Source: Mesocentrotus franciscanus (taxonomy: Eukaryota > Echinodermata > Echinoidea > Camarodonta > Strongylocentrotidae). From it: 64,000 nucleotides of DNA. The stretch spans positions 20,817,307 through 20,881,306 of the forward strand of contig CP137680.1 of the NCBI GenBank assembly GCA_037976565.1, read 5' to 3'. A model generated the notes under the pieces. The model saw only the letters and a list, made by a program, of their open reading frames with translations, ran no database searches and was not told the origin of the DNA. Shown piece by piece: positions 1 through 11,888 of this stretch (within the stretch, counting starts at the first letter, position 1; the number at the start of each line of letters is the position of its first letter). The position numbers were made by a program, and so were the translations under genes.

Positions 1-205
1 TAGAGGGGTTTATTACCGAATTATGGATTACTATATTCTTTATTTTCATTTTCATTCACACGATGATAGTGTTGGATAAGGATGAAGCTCAGACAAGTTA
101 AGATTTAGCGAGCGTGTGGAGGAAGTGGGGTCAGGTATCAGCAGATGGGAAATAAAGGGAAAGTCCACCCTGATATTAAGTTGGTTTTAATATGAGCAGA
201 AAATG
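1..205 (+). repeat. Dispersed direct repeat, copy 1
   Basis: This segment recurs almost unchanged at 4826-5065, including the string cacacgatgatagtgttgga. It runs into the family G element at 158, so the two copies were probably copied together or the element lies inside a larger repeat. Confidence 0.8.
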
Positions 206-381
206 GAAGGAACAGGTCAGTGAAAGTTTGAGCAAATTCTGATTAAAAATAAGAATTCTGTGACGTATCTTGCGATTTCCCCTCCCTTAATCGGAATATG
301 CTCAAACTTTCACGGACGCGTTGCTCTCATTTTTCTGCTTATACTAAAACCAACTTAATATCAGGGTGGACCTCCCCTGTA
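158..381. mobile_element. Family G fold-back MITE (GTCCACCCTGATATTAAG ends)
   Basis: The left arm (aaagtccaccctgatattaagttgg, then a tail with gagcag) is answered by an inverted right arm ending near 381 (ccaacttaatatcagggtgga), with arms of about 45 bases. Related sequence occurs at 5018, 17016, 55139 and, weakly, 63355. It has no coding capacity. Superfamily is not settled; the 17016 copy begins at TTAA. Confidence 0.7.
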
Positions 382-3300
382 AGATTTTGTGAGATGTTCA
401 TGCTTTTTCGAATCTATAACATTCGTAACTATTTTCTAATTCCAGGTCTGATTATAAAAGTGGATTTTTACAGAAGTTGTTAGAAAGCCTTTATCGAAGT
501 GGTGATCATTTTAGTAAAGACGAACCGTCACGACGACTGGAATTAAGTGTTATTCAAATTCAATTTGATAATTGAAAAACTGTGCTATACCTATTCGTTA
601 ATTATTCATATAAATGATTGTTAAATAAAGCGCGTTTTTGTGCATTTTACAGTAACAAATATCGATCTATTTTGAATGACTCTACCTATAGGCTATACGA
701 TAGTGTAGCGTGATTTTATTACTATTCGTTTAGATGTGCGACATTTCTCTTTGTCATATTACCCGATTTGTCTCTGTTTTTGTTCGTCGAAAGGAAAGGG
801 AAAATTAATGCCCAATATTTCCTCTCGACACTACAGAGACCACATCCCTCGTTGACTGACCTATTCGTACAAATGACATGAGCCTGTTTCCTACGTAGAC
901 TGATGCCATGGAGTTCTTTTCACCCTCGACGAAATTGTGATGTTTGGGAAACGTAGACCTTACTTCTTGCCTTTCTTGTACTTAATGTAGTGTAAAACAG
1001 TTGTACTGGTAGTTGATATCCTGTTCCGACAATAGAAAAATTATTATTATTCGTACGAAATGTATACGAAAACCGTATAAGTAATTTCGTACTTGGTTAA
1101 CCCAAGGAGCTTCTCCTTGACCTTGGTTACCCATACTCGAGACTATTTTGCAGGCACACCGCACACACCCTTTAATAGTCGCTGTGTATAACAGAGTCTG
1201 CACTTTGAGACTAAGCTGACAGTATACTGCTTGATTATGCTCTGTACACAGCCAGAGACTGACAGCGCTAGGTTCTGCACAAGGCTTTAGAAATTATGGT
1301 AAAGTGTCAAAATTGAGTCTGTGCTTACAGAATAACTCGAGACCCTGATCAATGCTTTTGGGGAAACTGAAAGTAGAATCCTAAAATGTATAGCTCCTTG
1401 GTAGAATCCACTTTGCTTATAAGTCGGGCACACCGCTGAGAATTTGGGCTACAAGCAGTACAGTTGTATTATTATGCTTGCGTATGCATGTATGTTTTGT
1501 TGTGGGGGGGGGGGGGGTTGGGGCTTTTAGACCAAACAAGGGTTTCTAAAAGGGTTTATAAAAGTATTTGAGCGAGACTAAAATAATGTCACTACGTATT
1601 CAAATCAATTGTCATGAATCAAATCGCCCTTTCCCAAATGGAACAAGTGAATTAAGACTGAATTTAAACCATTTAAATGATTAGGCATTGGAATCGAAGA
1701 GGCGAGCAGGGGTTAGAGGTGCTGCAGAGCCCCCTTCGTCCCTACCACACAGGCAGAAAATAAATAAAGACATTTTATCCAGATATGTACCGTGGAGGGC
1801 GTATAACCCATTCCATATCCCCTGCCTAGTAGTAACCCCCCTCTCTCTCTCTCTCTCTCTCTCCGGCACTTACGGGGAAAAGACGGTGTTTTCCCAACTC
1901 TAAGCTTTGTCGCCCCTGGAAATCAAGCAAGCGGTGGTGTCCACCACATCACCCTCTTCTGGAGTTGATAAAGGGTCTGAAGTGCTAGTCTATTTACAGG
2001 TAATGACCATCGCGCAACTGATTTCCTCTCATTAGAATCATCCGTTGATTGAATGAATGTGAAACAGTATTGTATGTTGTTCCTTGAGTTTAATTGGATG
2101 TGACTACATACCCAGCCATAGCTAGTGCAGAAAGACAGTTGTGACACGCAGACGCGCGCACTCTCTAGGGTCAATAGACCGGTTTACTAACACATTCAAA
2201 TGTTACGCATACTTTTTAAACAAAGGTCGTTCTTGACTACCAGAAGGGTTGCCCTAGACTTGCCCGACATTGCAACAAATAATGCATGCAGACTGGATTC
2301 CAAGTATTGTAGTTCATTCATTAATAACAGATTATAAATGGAATACCTCGTCACTAATTAGAAAAGAAACAGCCATAAATCTGAATATGGTATTTAACCG
2401 GTCTCATTCACTATAGTTCCCTCCCATATACAATATCTATGAAATGGAGCTAAATTCAACGCTCCGTGAATTTGACCTCCGAACACGACGAAGGAGTTCG
2501 ACTTCCCGTGACGCAACTCTGTCTCTCTCTCTCTCTCTCTCTCCCCCTCTGCTCTACAAGCTATGCTGGTTTTCCCCATTTCACTTTCATTCTTTATAGC
2601 CCCACTGCACAACTTGTAGCTACTTGCTTCCTCTATATAGAAAACAATGCCTAAGCGGTGCCCGTTGGTCCCCCATGATCCTCTTTTTCTTGTGTTAATT
2701 GAGAGCTGAGTTGATGAGATAACCACCTGTCAATGACCATGCTGGGAGGTCTAATCCCTCCTGGCCAAACTAGTGCAGACAGGCCTTAAACTCATTGAAA
2801 GAGATTGAAAGAGAGTGTATAAAGAAACCCACTATATTGTGAACTTGTCGGCGTCCTTGTGTCATATATTCACATTTCCTTTCTATTTTTCAACTTCACT
2901 TGTTTCCGTCGACAAAGCAACCGCTTCCTCTTGCCTTCTATTCTTGGTCAAGGGTTTCGCTGACACTTCTATCTTTTTTTTTTTCTTTGACTGATTGCTT
3001 CGATATTGTTTCCGGTGACTTTATCTTTTCTCACTTTCCAGAAGTGCGTCATTTCCCACATTGTGTAGTATACCAAGGAGCGCCTTTAAGTGGTGGTACG
3101 TGACATTTTCCTTCTTTTTCTGCCTTTATGTATATTTTATCCAACTTGATCCAAATCACAAAGTAACTCAATTCCTTAAACCAGCATTATTTAGGGAAGT
3201 GATTTCTTTAGTTTTATATTATGTTTTATTCAAAATGGACATCAATATGGCCATTAACTAAAAACTGACACTTTTCGCTAGGCATTACATAGGGTAGTAA

Positions 3301-3420
3301 TTTCGGGATGAATTACGGGGTTCAAGTTGACCCCCTTTTTCTCTCACTAAGACTGAAAGTATGGAGTATGCTCAACACAGGGCTACATGACATGGCATAA
3401 GAAATTAGTCGAAAGGGCGG
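382..3420. other. Unassigned flank with simple repeats
   Basis: I see no supportable gene here. It holds a 14-base G run at 1504-1517, (CT)n tracts at 1841-1863 and 2522-2543, and a segment at about 1240-1330 that resembles 55728-55815. Open frames in it are short and mostly cross the CT tracts. Confidence 0.5.
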
Positions 3421-3634
3421 CTTTCTCCCAGGGCCCTACATCGACACGAATCTTGGACGACGTCAAAGATATGACGTCATTTCGGCGATTTGCGCATGCG
3501 TCGGGTCGTCTCGCGTCGTCAGGCCAAATTTGAGAACGCGTTCACCCACGATTTGATCGCCAAATAATCCTTTATTGTACGTGTGGTTCTAATTTGTCTG
3601 GTATTCCTTGTCCAGTGGTTTACTGTTCGTCATT

Positions 3635-3797
3635 AGGGACTTTTAGATTTGCACGTCGACGTAGTGGACTGCAACGTGTGCTATTCTTTCAAGGCACTGG
3701 CCCGTGCCCGGCAGTGCCTTAAAAGGACGTCACATTACCTTAAAAGGATGTCACCGTGGCAGTCCACGTTCTCGTCGTGTAAAATCTAAAAGTCCCT
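3635..3797. mobile_element. Family H MITE, copy 1 (AGGGACTTTTAG ends)
   Basis: A 163-base fold-back element starts AGGGACTTTTAGATTTGCAC and ends with the inverse, CTAAAAGTCCCT. ATT flanks it on both sides (3632-3634 and 3798-3800), fitting a 3-bp target duplication. The middle has GTGCCCGGCAGTGCC and AAAAGGACGTCAC-like words. The next copy starts directly after the second ATT. Confidence 0.8.
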
Positions 3798-3800
3798 ATT

Positions 3801-3962
3801 AGGGACTTTTAGATTTACACGACGAGTGTGGACTGCCGCGTGTGAATTGTGTTAAGGCACTGGGCCGTGCCCGGCAGTGCCTTAAAAGGACATCACAGTG
3901 CCTTATACAAGGACGTCACACGTTGCAGTCCACTGTGTCGACGTGCAAACCTAAAAGTCCCT
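3801..3962. mobile_element. Family H MITE, copy 2, tandem with copy 1
   Basis: This 162-base element has the same ends as the copy at 3635 and is separated from it only by ATT. Its right flank reads TAT rather than a clean ATT, so its own duplication has decayed or it arose with its neighbour. Confidence 0.8.
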
Positions 3963-4300
3963 TATGTCATCAAAGCGAATGCGTCATTTCGAATTTTCGA
4001 TGCGTTATTACTTACGCTGATCAAAGGCAATTCGTGCATGCGCCAGTGATTCAACGCAATGTCCACACTGTTCTCTGTCATCTTTGTATTCATTGTTCTG
4101 TACGATAGCACACGTACACTCCATACGTCAGCAAGAATAGGGACGCATCATTTGCATTGGGCATAGGTACTCGGTTTACTCTTTTCATTATGGCAGAAAA
4201 GTATGTGACCTCCTAAGCTGACCATGAAGGCTTCGCAAGAAATCATTGTTGCATCAAGTGTAATGTGCCATAGCGCCCTCTGTCGATGCAAGTAAATTTG

Positions 4301-4503
4301 TGATTCATTGACATTATGAAGGGCGGCGCTTTTTTATTCCTACAGACAACAAGAGGGAAAAAATGCACCTGAGGTGAGAGCTGTGAAATATCAGCCAATC
4401 GCTGATTCATTGACATTATGAAGAGCGGCGCTTTTTTGTATCCCTACAGACAAGAATGCTTTCCTATTATAGAGAGAGAAAGAATGAAATATCAGCCAAT
4501 CGC
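4301..4503 (+). repeat. Tandem duplication, period about 102
   Basis: Two units start at 4301 and 4403 with tgattcattgacattatgaa and both close with gaaatatcagccaatcgc. The first keeps agggcggcgc where the second has agagcggcgc. No protein is implied. Confidence 0.8.
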
Positions 4504-4825
4504 GGTGGAGTGCACGTGACCCTTAAACATAATAATTATCCTTCTTCATTACACGTCAGGGCATGGCAGGTAGGCCAATTTGACCGTGGCACCTGTATGT
4601 ACAAAGCTTTTTACCGCTAACCTTGTGGGTGTAACGTTACAGTTTACTCTCATTTGAAAGTTATTTAAAAAATGACATTCCAATTCCGTTAAATCTACAT
4701 TTTGACTGCGGCAGTATGTGACCTGTCGTAGTTTTCTTACATGACGGGGACGCGGGGAGGGAGGTGGAGGGTGCATTTTTGTGGGCATGATAAATACATT
4801 GACAGCTTCCCTTATCCGCATTTTT

Positions 4826-5065
4826 AGAGGGGTTCATTTAACCCGAATTATGGATTACCGTGACTATATTCTTTATTTACGTTTTCATTCACACGATGAT
4901 AGTGTTGGATAAGGATGAAGCTCAGACAAGTTAAGATTTAGCGAGCGTGTGGAGGAAGTGGGGTCAGGGGTCAGGTATCAGCAGAGGGGAAATAAAGAAG
5001 AAGAGGAGGGAATTTTGTAAGGGGAAGTCCACCCTGATATTAAGTTGGTTTTGATATGAGCAGAA
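4826..5065 (+). repeat. Dispersed direct repeat, copy 2, with family G left arm
   Basis: Near copy of 1-205, with small insertions (an extra ggggtca and an extra gaagaagagg run). It ends in the left arm of a family G element; no right arm is visible here. Confidence 0.8.
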
Positions 5066-6510
5066 AAAATGAGAGGAACAGGTGATCTCACTGATCTGTA
5101 GGTTAAGGAATGTGCGGCCATGTAGTTGTATCAAGTAGTGTCATTTTTATTATGACAATCAAACATGAAACAAACAAAACCTCCGTATTTTTCATGAAAC
5201 GCAAGTTCTTTGATTTGATTTAAATTGATAAAGGTTTTTGATTAAAAACATCCATTCCATGTAGCAGCCACAGACTGTAACTAATTGAATTTACACAACA
5301 TTAGTTACATCAAAATACATTACTTTCAAAATTTGTTCGATGAAATACAGTAATATACAAAATAGGAATATCATTGCCAAAAAAAAATTAACAAGGAAAT
5401 GAAACAGACAGGGAATGTAAAGGACAGACGAAATAAATATTCAATTAGAAGAAGAGGAGGAAAGTTAGATGAAGTAAACGAACACAGAACATTTGCACAT
5501 TATTATAAACAGAGGTATGAGAGCTTGATTTATTAGTAGTCAGGTGCTCAAACTTTTATATTATAGCAAGATATCAAAAAATGGGGGTAAATAAACAAGA
5601 GGAATAGATAACAATTCATAATCATTGGTACTTACATTAATCAGGTTTGGAGATATGTTTGGATAATTGAAGTCGAGAATAACGATTTGATTTCATCCAA
5701 TGATGAGAAATATAAAGTTAAATACTCCAGTCGGGGGAAACAGGTGGTAAAAAGGGAACTTTTGACCCCGGCGTCTGTTTCGAACAAACCTAAATCCCTC
5801 ATAAAGTATGAAAAAATATATTTGATTTCAAACGACTTTTATTGTCATGATTGGGCCCGACTGTGACGTTGAACCGGATATGGTAGGTTGATTTTCTATG
5901 AACCGCACATGGCTCGCATGTGCACAACATTTCCATATTGGATCCACATCCGCACATGTGGAATGTAAATGGAACAACAGATGGGGAGAGAGGGGGCGAT
6001 AGCAACAGAGGCATGCCGTTAGACAGACAGACATACAAACCATGTACAAACAGCCTGACTGGCTGAATGTGAAGAAAGACCGAAAGGAAGAGTGAGGGAG
6101 GGGGGAGGGAGGGATGGGAAGGGGAACAAGAAGATTAGGGGAATTCTAATCTGCAACATGAAAACAAATATTGGAAAAGAGAATTCTACGGGTTAAATCG
6201 TTGTTGCTAAGCAAACTAAAAAGTGTATTTTCTTGAATTCTGTACAATATGTTACACAACGTGCTTACTTTGTACCTGTTATTCCAACATCGTACATTTA
6301 TGAAACACTTACCTGCCACGACTTATTTAGATTGAACCTCTTTGAAGCTTGAACCTATAAGTCCTGCAACCTGTGAAATGGATGGCAATTTCATTGATAG
6401 CTGGAAATAGTTTGTTATGAACTCAATGTCTCTGGGCTGCAAGCATATCAAACTACATGTATGCAGCTACGCTTAGGTTGTAGCCCTTCTGTATCATGAT
6501 TCATCACCTC
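5066..6510. other. Unassigned AT-rich stretch
   Basis: I see no supportable gene. A purine-rich tract (agtgagggaggggggaggga) lies near 6090. Open frames on the minus strand at 5799-6049 overlap each other and are not protein-like. Confidence 0.4.
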
Positions 6511-7054
6511 TTAAAGGTGCTATGTCCCATTTGCAGCCCCAAAAAAAAAAATGAACAGGTTAAATTCCAACTGCATTTGAAAGACAATACCAATTTAGAA
6601 CTTCCCTCAAAAGGAAAGGGCTTGAAAATGGCTTTTAGTGGGAAAATAACAACCATTAGTTGTCGAATCGACTAAGCGATTGCAATCACCTAAGTAATAG
6701 TCTGATTTTCAGACCCTTTTACCGAATGGTCGTACGTTTTGTGCTGCACAAAGATTCAATCAGTTTAATTTTGGCCATTACAAGTAGTGGGTTTATTGAT
6801 GTAGACAAATGCTCAAGTACCTGTTACAGCTTATTTTAGGTATATTATCACCAAAGAAAAAAAAAAGTCAGTTAGTCACTCAATAGTGTCTGACAGTGAA
6901 GTCTAGAAAGTAAACGGGTGTCCTTGCATAATTTGAATACTAGGACACTGCTAACGTTTGAATTTCACAGATAGGACATACATGACATATTCATAATTCC
7001 TGCAAAGTTCTACAGGAGTTGATGTTGGCTGCAAAAGGGACATAGTACCTTTAA
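6511..7054 (+). mobile_element. Family A MITE, full length (TTAA; AGGTACTATGTCCC ends)
   Basis: A 544-base element is bounded by TTAA on both sides. Its left end reads AGGTGCTATGTCCC and its right end is the inverse of AGGTACTATGTCCC. It has no open frame. Other copies lie at 14384, 24560 and 48197 (full or nearly so), and pieces at 11889, 18389, 28238 and 30816. TTAA duplications and short TIRs are what piggyBac-type elements leave; that assignment is inference. Confidence 0.85.
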
Positions 7055-7103
7055 TGCGCGATAATGTTCTTGTCCATGCTATGCTGATGTGTTATGATAC
7101 CAG

Positions 7104-7382
7104 GGGGGTGTTTCACAAAGACTAAGATCGACTTTAAGTTGGACTTAAGTATAACAGGCCGTTCGTGCCATTGTTTGCTCTCACCATTATGATCTTTAGA
7201 TAATATCTTTTCCTTCAATAATGAATTATCAAAAAATGTAAGTTTTGTAGATTTTTGTTACCATGATTTGTACGTCCCGTGAGAGACCAATGCCAGTAAA
7301 TGATGAGAGAAAACAATGGCACGAACGGCCTGTTATACTTAAGTCCAACTTAAAGTCGATCTTAGTCTTTGTGAAACACCTT
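7104..7382. mobile_element. Family I fold-back MITE, copy 1
   Basis: Long inverted arms of about 78 bases start gggtgtttcacaaagactaa and end ttagtctttgtgaaacacc. The arms are nearly perfect (AAGTATAACAGGCCGTTCGT and its inverse), so the copy is young or has been maintained. A second, more diverged copy lies 460 bases downstream. Confidence 0.85.
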
Positions 7383-7843
7383 CCATGTATATACGTTTTG
7401 TAAATGCATTGTCAAACATTGTTATTTTGAAAGATGATACAGTAACCAATAAATTGACTGGCATAGGACCAATGATTGAAGTGTTCAACGGTTAGCTTGT
7501 TCTTATTCAACTGAAGGATGTGGGTGTAATAACTGGAAGAATATACAGGAATTTAACGACCAAGCACTTCCTTTTCCCGTCTTAGTATAAAACGTTATAA
7601 GCGGGTATCATCAAACCGAATCAATTTTGGACTTCATTCATTGCGTGTAGGCCTAAATCGTCGAAATATAGGGGCATATAACTCTCATAAAATCAATTTC
7701 TAGATTATACATTATACTGTAGATAATGTTGGGTCATGGGTACCGTAACACATGCGATTGATTACATTGTTCATTATGTTCAATCAGTCACAAAATAATC
7801 AATCGTACCATAATAATTGCTAAGTTTTGTGTTTCGAGGTCTT
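7383..7843. other. Unassigned spacer between two family I elements
   Basis: AT-rich sequence without supportable genes or recognised repeats. Confidence 0.4.
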
Positions 7844-8133
7844 GGGGGTGTTTCACAAAGACTAAGATCGACTTTAAGTTGGACTTAACTATGGCAGGAC
7901 TTAACTATAGCATGAATGCTACTGTTTTCTCTCACCATTTACTGGCATTGGTCTCTCAAGGGACGTACAAATCATGGTCATAATCTACAAAATTTACAAT
8001 TCTTTATAATTCATTATTGAAGAAAAAAAATATTATCTAAAGATCATGACGGTGAGAGCAAACAGTGGCATGAACGGCCTGCCATAGTTAAGTCCAACTT
8101 AAAGTTGGTCTTAATCTTTGTGACACACTCCCC
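7844..8133. mobile_element. Family I fold-back MITE, copy 2
   Basis: Same ends as the copy at 7104, but the central part is in the opposite order, as expected if a palindromic element inserted in the other orientation. The left arm also carries a small internal duplication (ggacttaactat twice). Confidence 0.8.
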
Positions 8134-8154
8134 TGGTCCTGCAATAAGATTGTG

Positions 8155-8516
8155 AAATAAACTGTAGTGAAGAAATGGGAAAGGTTGTGTAGTACCACAG
8201 ACTTGTACTGTGAGATGTTTTCGTATCATCAAATTGATAAGAAATTTACCCATTCTCATTGAAAAAGCACATGGACTGCACACAGAAATGTAATTCTAGG
8301 ACTACACCCAGACTTGGCGTGACCGTTTGATCTAAACGCCTCGGCTATTTCTTGTCATATTTTGAATAATTATGTGGGCTTTTAATTGAAGAGCAATCCT
8401 CTTTTAGTGTACATGTCTGTCATGATTCTCTTCCAAACTGACATATAGCAAAGAGAAGGAAAAGCCTCACAAATTAGTTTTCACCTTTACCAGAACTCCA
8501 TAATTTGTGTCTTTAA
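8155..8516 (-). mobile_element. Family C MITE, diverged, minus orientation
   Basis: The right end (cctcacaaattagttttcacc, then cagaactcc, ending at TTAA 8513-8516) is the inverse of the family C left end at 16533. The left part retains tcatcaaattgataagaaattt. Diverged and without open frames. Confidence 0.55.
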
Positions 8517-8927
8517 ACAATCGTGACCATGACGTCCTAGAAAAAGCTCCTATAATTCTTCAGACTTTAAATAGCACACAAGTGATCACGGTTTGCTTAT
8601 TTTTAGTGGTCACGCATGCACGTAGTAACGTGGATGTTTTTTTTTTTTTTTCATTCTTGAGACTTGAAAGGGAAAGGATAGGGTCTTTGGCTTAGCCTAC
8701 ATTTAACTTTTGTTAAAATTCCTCTCTTACGCGTGCTAGTTGATAGATAAAGCTAACACGATCGCCAAGACATTGGAAAAATCAACATTAAGTAGGCAAT
8801 CAAAGGCTTGTGCATCTCTTTTGTATGCGTCAATCGCATAATCCGAATGTAAATTCTATAGACAGTACAATAGGGTATTGAATTTTTTATAAGCGGATGC
8901 CAAACCGGAGAAAATCCGTCTTCCGGT
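8517..8927. other. Unassigned stretch
   Basis: No gene or recognised repeat. A T run lies at 8637-8650. Confidence 0.4.
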
Positions 8928-9765
8928 AGTCTGAATAATTAAAACAAACATGAACAACTATTTTGAACCAAACGATATAGCGAAGGTATAAGCACAGGAT
9001 GATAGTGGCGTCAGGGGTGAGGGGTCGGTGTGAGACAATAGATTAATAAATAGTCTGAATAATTGAAACAAACATGAACAACTATTTTGAACCATACGAT
9101 ATAGCGAAGGTATGAGCACAGGATGATAGTAGGGACTTTTAGATTTGCACGACGAGAACGTGGACTGCCACGTTGACATCCTTTTAAGGCAATGTGACGT
9201 CCTGTTACACGTGGCAGTCCACGTTCTCGTCGTGCAAATCTAAAAGTCCCTAGTGGCGTCAGGGGTGAGGGGTCGATGTGGGACAATAGATTAACTAATA
9301 GTCTGAAATTCTGAATAATTGAAACAAACATGAACAACTGTGTCAAACCATATGACATAGCGATGGTAAGATGACAAGATGATAGGCGCGTCGGGGGTGG
9401 GGGGTTGGTGTGTGACAATAGATTAATAAATAGTCTGAATAATTGAAACATTAACATGAACAACTATTTTGAAACATACGATATACGAAGGTATGAGCAC
9501 AGGATGATAATGGCGTCAGGGGTGAGGAGTCGGTGTGTGACAATAGATTAATTAATAGTCTGAATAATTGAAACAAACATGAACAACTATTTTGAAACAT
9601 ACGATATAGCGGAGGTATGAGCACAGGATGATAGTGGCGTCAGGGGTGAGGGGTCGGGGTGGGACAATAGTCGGATAAATTAATAGTCTGAATAATTGAA
9701 ACATTAACATGAACAACTAGAAACCATACGATATAGCGAAGGTATGATCACAGGATCACAGCAAT
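8928..9765 (+). repeat. Tandem array, unit about 124 bases, six units
   Basis: Units start with agtctgaataatt near 8928, 9052, 9300, 9432, 9557 and 9684. Each carries gaacaactattttga, acgatatagcgaaggtatga, and the G-rich gtggcgtcaggggtgagggg. One unit is interrupted by the family H element at 9131. Units differ at several percent or more and by small indels. Confidence 0.9.
9131..9251. mobile_element. Family H MITE, copy 3, inside the 124-base array
   Basis: A 121-base fold-back element starts AGGGACTTTTAGATTTGCAC and ends with its inverse. It interrupts the word gatgatagtggcg, which is intact in sister units, and duplicates AGT on each side. This gives the 3-bp target duplication directly. 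Confidence 0.9.
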
Positions 9766-9984
9766 GGAGCAATCGAAGGTTAGCGCCTCATTAGATACAC
9801 AATTAATTCCGGCTCGACACTCGTGTGTCTGAATAATGCCTTTATTTTTTGTAAAGGTTTTAGTTTCACACGCTCGGGAAAGTAAAGTATATCTTGGGCC
9901 ATAATACATATGTGGTGAACAATTATCCAACGCCTTTTCAATGACTTTAAAACAATCAAATCAAAGGCAAATTTTATTCTCTAC

Positions 9985-10620
9985 TCCCTTTGCGTTGCCT
10001 GCAGAAATCATTTTCAGGTTATGTCACTGTAATGTTCACGCTTGTTAAAATATGACGCACAAGGCTATAGATCACTTCCATAGCTGGGGCGGGACGGACA
10101 TAATGGCCCGAATTCACAAAGGAGGTTTAAATTTAACCCATGGTTTAAACCCTCATTTACATAACCCATGGTTTAAAATAAGCGCAAATTGAAGCGTATC
10201 TTGCCTTGCGCGCGTCTAATATTGGACTTCTGACTTGTGTCGCGCTTATTTTGCGCTTATTTTAAACCATGGATTATGTAAATGAGGGTTTAAACCATGG
10301 GTTAAATTTAAACCTCCTTTGTGAATTCGGGCCAATGCGACAATGGTGTCAATATTTGTGGCTAATGAGAAGGTTGGGTTCTGAGAAAAATGAAAGATAT
10401 GTTGTTAGATTTTTCACTCTTTTCATGTGGAAGATTCTATTCTCTACTCCCTTGTATTGCCTGCATAAATAATGTTAAGGTTATGTCATTGTAATGTTCA
10501 CACTTGTCAAAATATGACGCACGAGGCTATAGATGACCCGCATAATTATAATAGCTGGGGCGGGACATAATGCAACGGCGGTATTAGTGGTTTAACAGAC
10601 GGTTGGGTTTTGAAGAAAAA
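9985..10620 (+). repeat. Local direct duplication carrying a palindromic insertion
   Basis: The segment from ttctctactccctttgcgttg (about 9977) to gagaaggttggg (about 10377) is repeated from ttctctactcccttgtattg (about 10441) onward. Both contain aatatgacgcac and agctggggcgggac. Copy 1 holds the family J element at 10105; copy 2 keeps the empty site. Confidence 0.8.
10105..10333. mobile_element. Family J palindromic MITE (GGCCCGAATTCACAAAGG ends)
   Basis: A 229-base element has inverted arms of about 90 bases, nearly perfect (ttaacccatggtttaaaccc and its inverse). AAT flanks each side, and the sister duplication reads ataatgca at the same place, so a 3-bp duplication is supported. Three-base duplications suit PIF/Harbinger-type elements, but that label is tentative. 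Confidence 0.85.
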
Positions 10621-10652
10621 AAAGCAATTAATTTGAGAGCTTTTCACTCTAA

Positions 10653-10925
10653 TAAAGGGACTCAGTGGTAACAATGTTCAGATGAGAGAAAATGGTGCTA
10701 AAGTAGTGACTTCAATGCTAGATGTACAATTAAAACTGATCTGATCGATTCCTGAATTCTCCCAACTATATTGTTATAATTTAATCAAATTTTAAGGTGG
10801 AGATAAATTGTCATAAAGCAATGAATTGGCTCTATATACCATTCCTAAAATTCAAGTGTTGACAGATTTAAAAAGCCTGTTTTATGTCTTATTTTCATGG
10901 AAAAACGGTTGGGAACATTCAAAAC
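10653..10925 (+). repeat. Family M repeat, copy 1
   Basis: It begins taaagggactcagtggtaac and runs to gaaaaacggttgggaa. The same segment recurs at 11416-11700 with substitutions and small indels. No coding. Confidence 0.75.
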
Positions 10926-11415
10926 AGAGGAATCCACCGAAAAACTAGAAATTAGGCCAAAAAATGGGAATAGAGTGAGGCACTTCATTGGTGAGCCCTT
11001 TTATGTAATACACGCTCTCAAATTTGTAATCTTTAGTTTTGTTATTTCAGAAAAGAAATGCCCCCATAGCGAAACAAAAAAGTAAGACTAGACATTGAAT
11101 TCGTCACGGAGACGAATTAGGTGATCTGCCGCTTTGATCGCGACATAGCCCAGCAAAAGTTTATCCATGACGTCAAGTCTATACATATTCAGAAATGACA
11201 ATGTATCACGGAAATGTGGTCAAAAATAGAAATTTAACAAATGGCGCCTAGATGAAGTCACGCATCAGTAATCAAAAATATATCTTCGTTAGGATCAATA
11301 ATCATGCATACGGCACATGTCATGAAAAATTCATTGTCATTAACCATGTCATTCATGAGATATGAAGCGAACAAATCAATAGGTGCTCTCCTACGCTACA
11401 TGGCAGTTCACCTAA
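10926..11415 (-). mobile_element. Family N repeat with Helitron-like 3' end on the minus strand
   Basis: Read on the minus strand, an 8-bp hairpin (AATTCGTC / GACGAATT, 11098-11118) lies six bases before CTAG (11088-11091), followed by T: the pattern of a Helitron 3' terminus. The copy at 21966-22495 matches it, and both matches extend past CTAG to about 10926 and 21966, so the element sits in, or is part of, a larger repeated block. No Rep/helicase coding is present. Confidence 0.5.
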
Positions 11416-11700
11416 TTAAAGGGACTTGGTAACATTGTTCAGATGAGAGAAAATGGTGTCAAGGTAGTGACTTCAATGCTAGATGTACAATGATAACAAT
11501 GGGAAAAACTGATCGGATCGATTCCTCCATTCTCCCAACTATATTATTAAATTTTAATTACATTTCAGGTGAATGTAAATCGTCACAAAGCAATAAATTG
11601 GCTCTATATACCATTCCAGACATTTAAGCGTTGAAATATTTATAAAAGCCTGTCTTGTGTCTTATTTTCACGGAAAAACGGTTGGGAAAATTAAAAAATG
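11416..11700 (+). repeat. Family M repeat, copy 2
   Basis: Begins at TTAA (11416) with aaagggacttggtaac and follows copy 1 at 10653 to ggttgggaaaa. The family N block lies exactly between the two copies. Confidence 0.75.
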
Positions 11701-11888
11701 GTTTGGAGAATTTACTGTGAGAGGGTGTTGCACAGTGACCCCTTCAAAGAAAGAAAACAATAAATATCTTTGTGATTTGAGATTTTTTTCAGGATTTTTT
11801 GCATGTTCGAGGGTTAGTACAATAGAAAGAATGTAATAAGTATCATTTCATGCAAAAATTACGCAGTTTTTTCATTAACCTTCAACAA

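Noticed and set aside
3842..4108. 88-codon open frame
   Set aside because: It lies mostly within a family H MITE and its flank.
9011..9463. 150-codon minus-strand frame with repeated peptides
   Set aside because: It is the translation of the 124-base tandem array, interrupted by a MITE.
8928..9765. CRISPR-like array
   Set aside because: Whole 124-base units repeat without unique spacers, and the context is a eukaryotic intergenic region.
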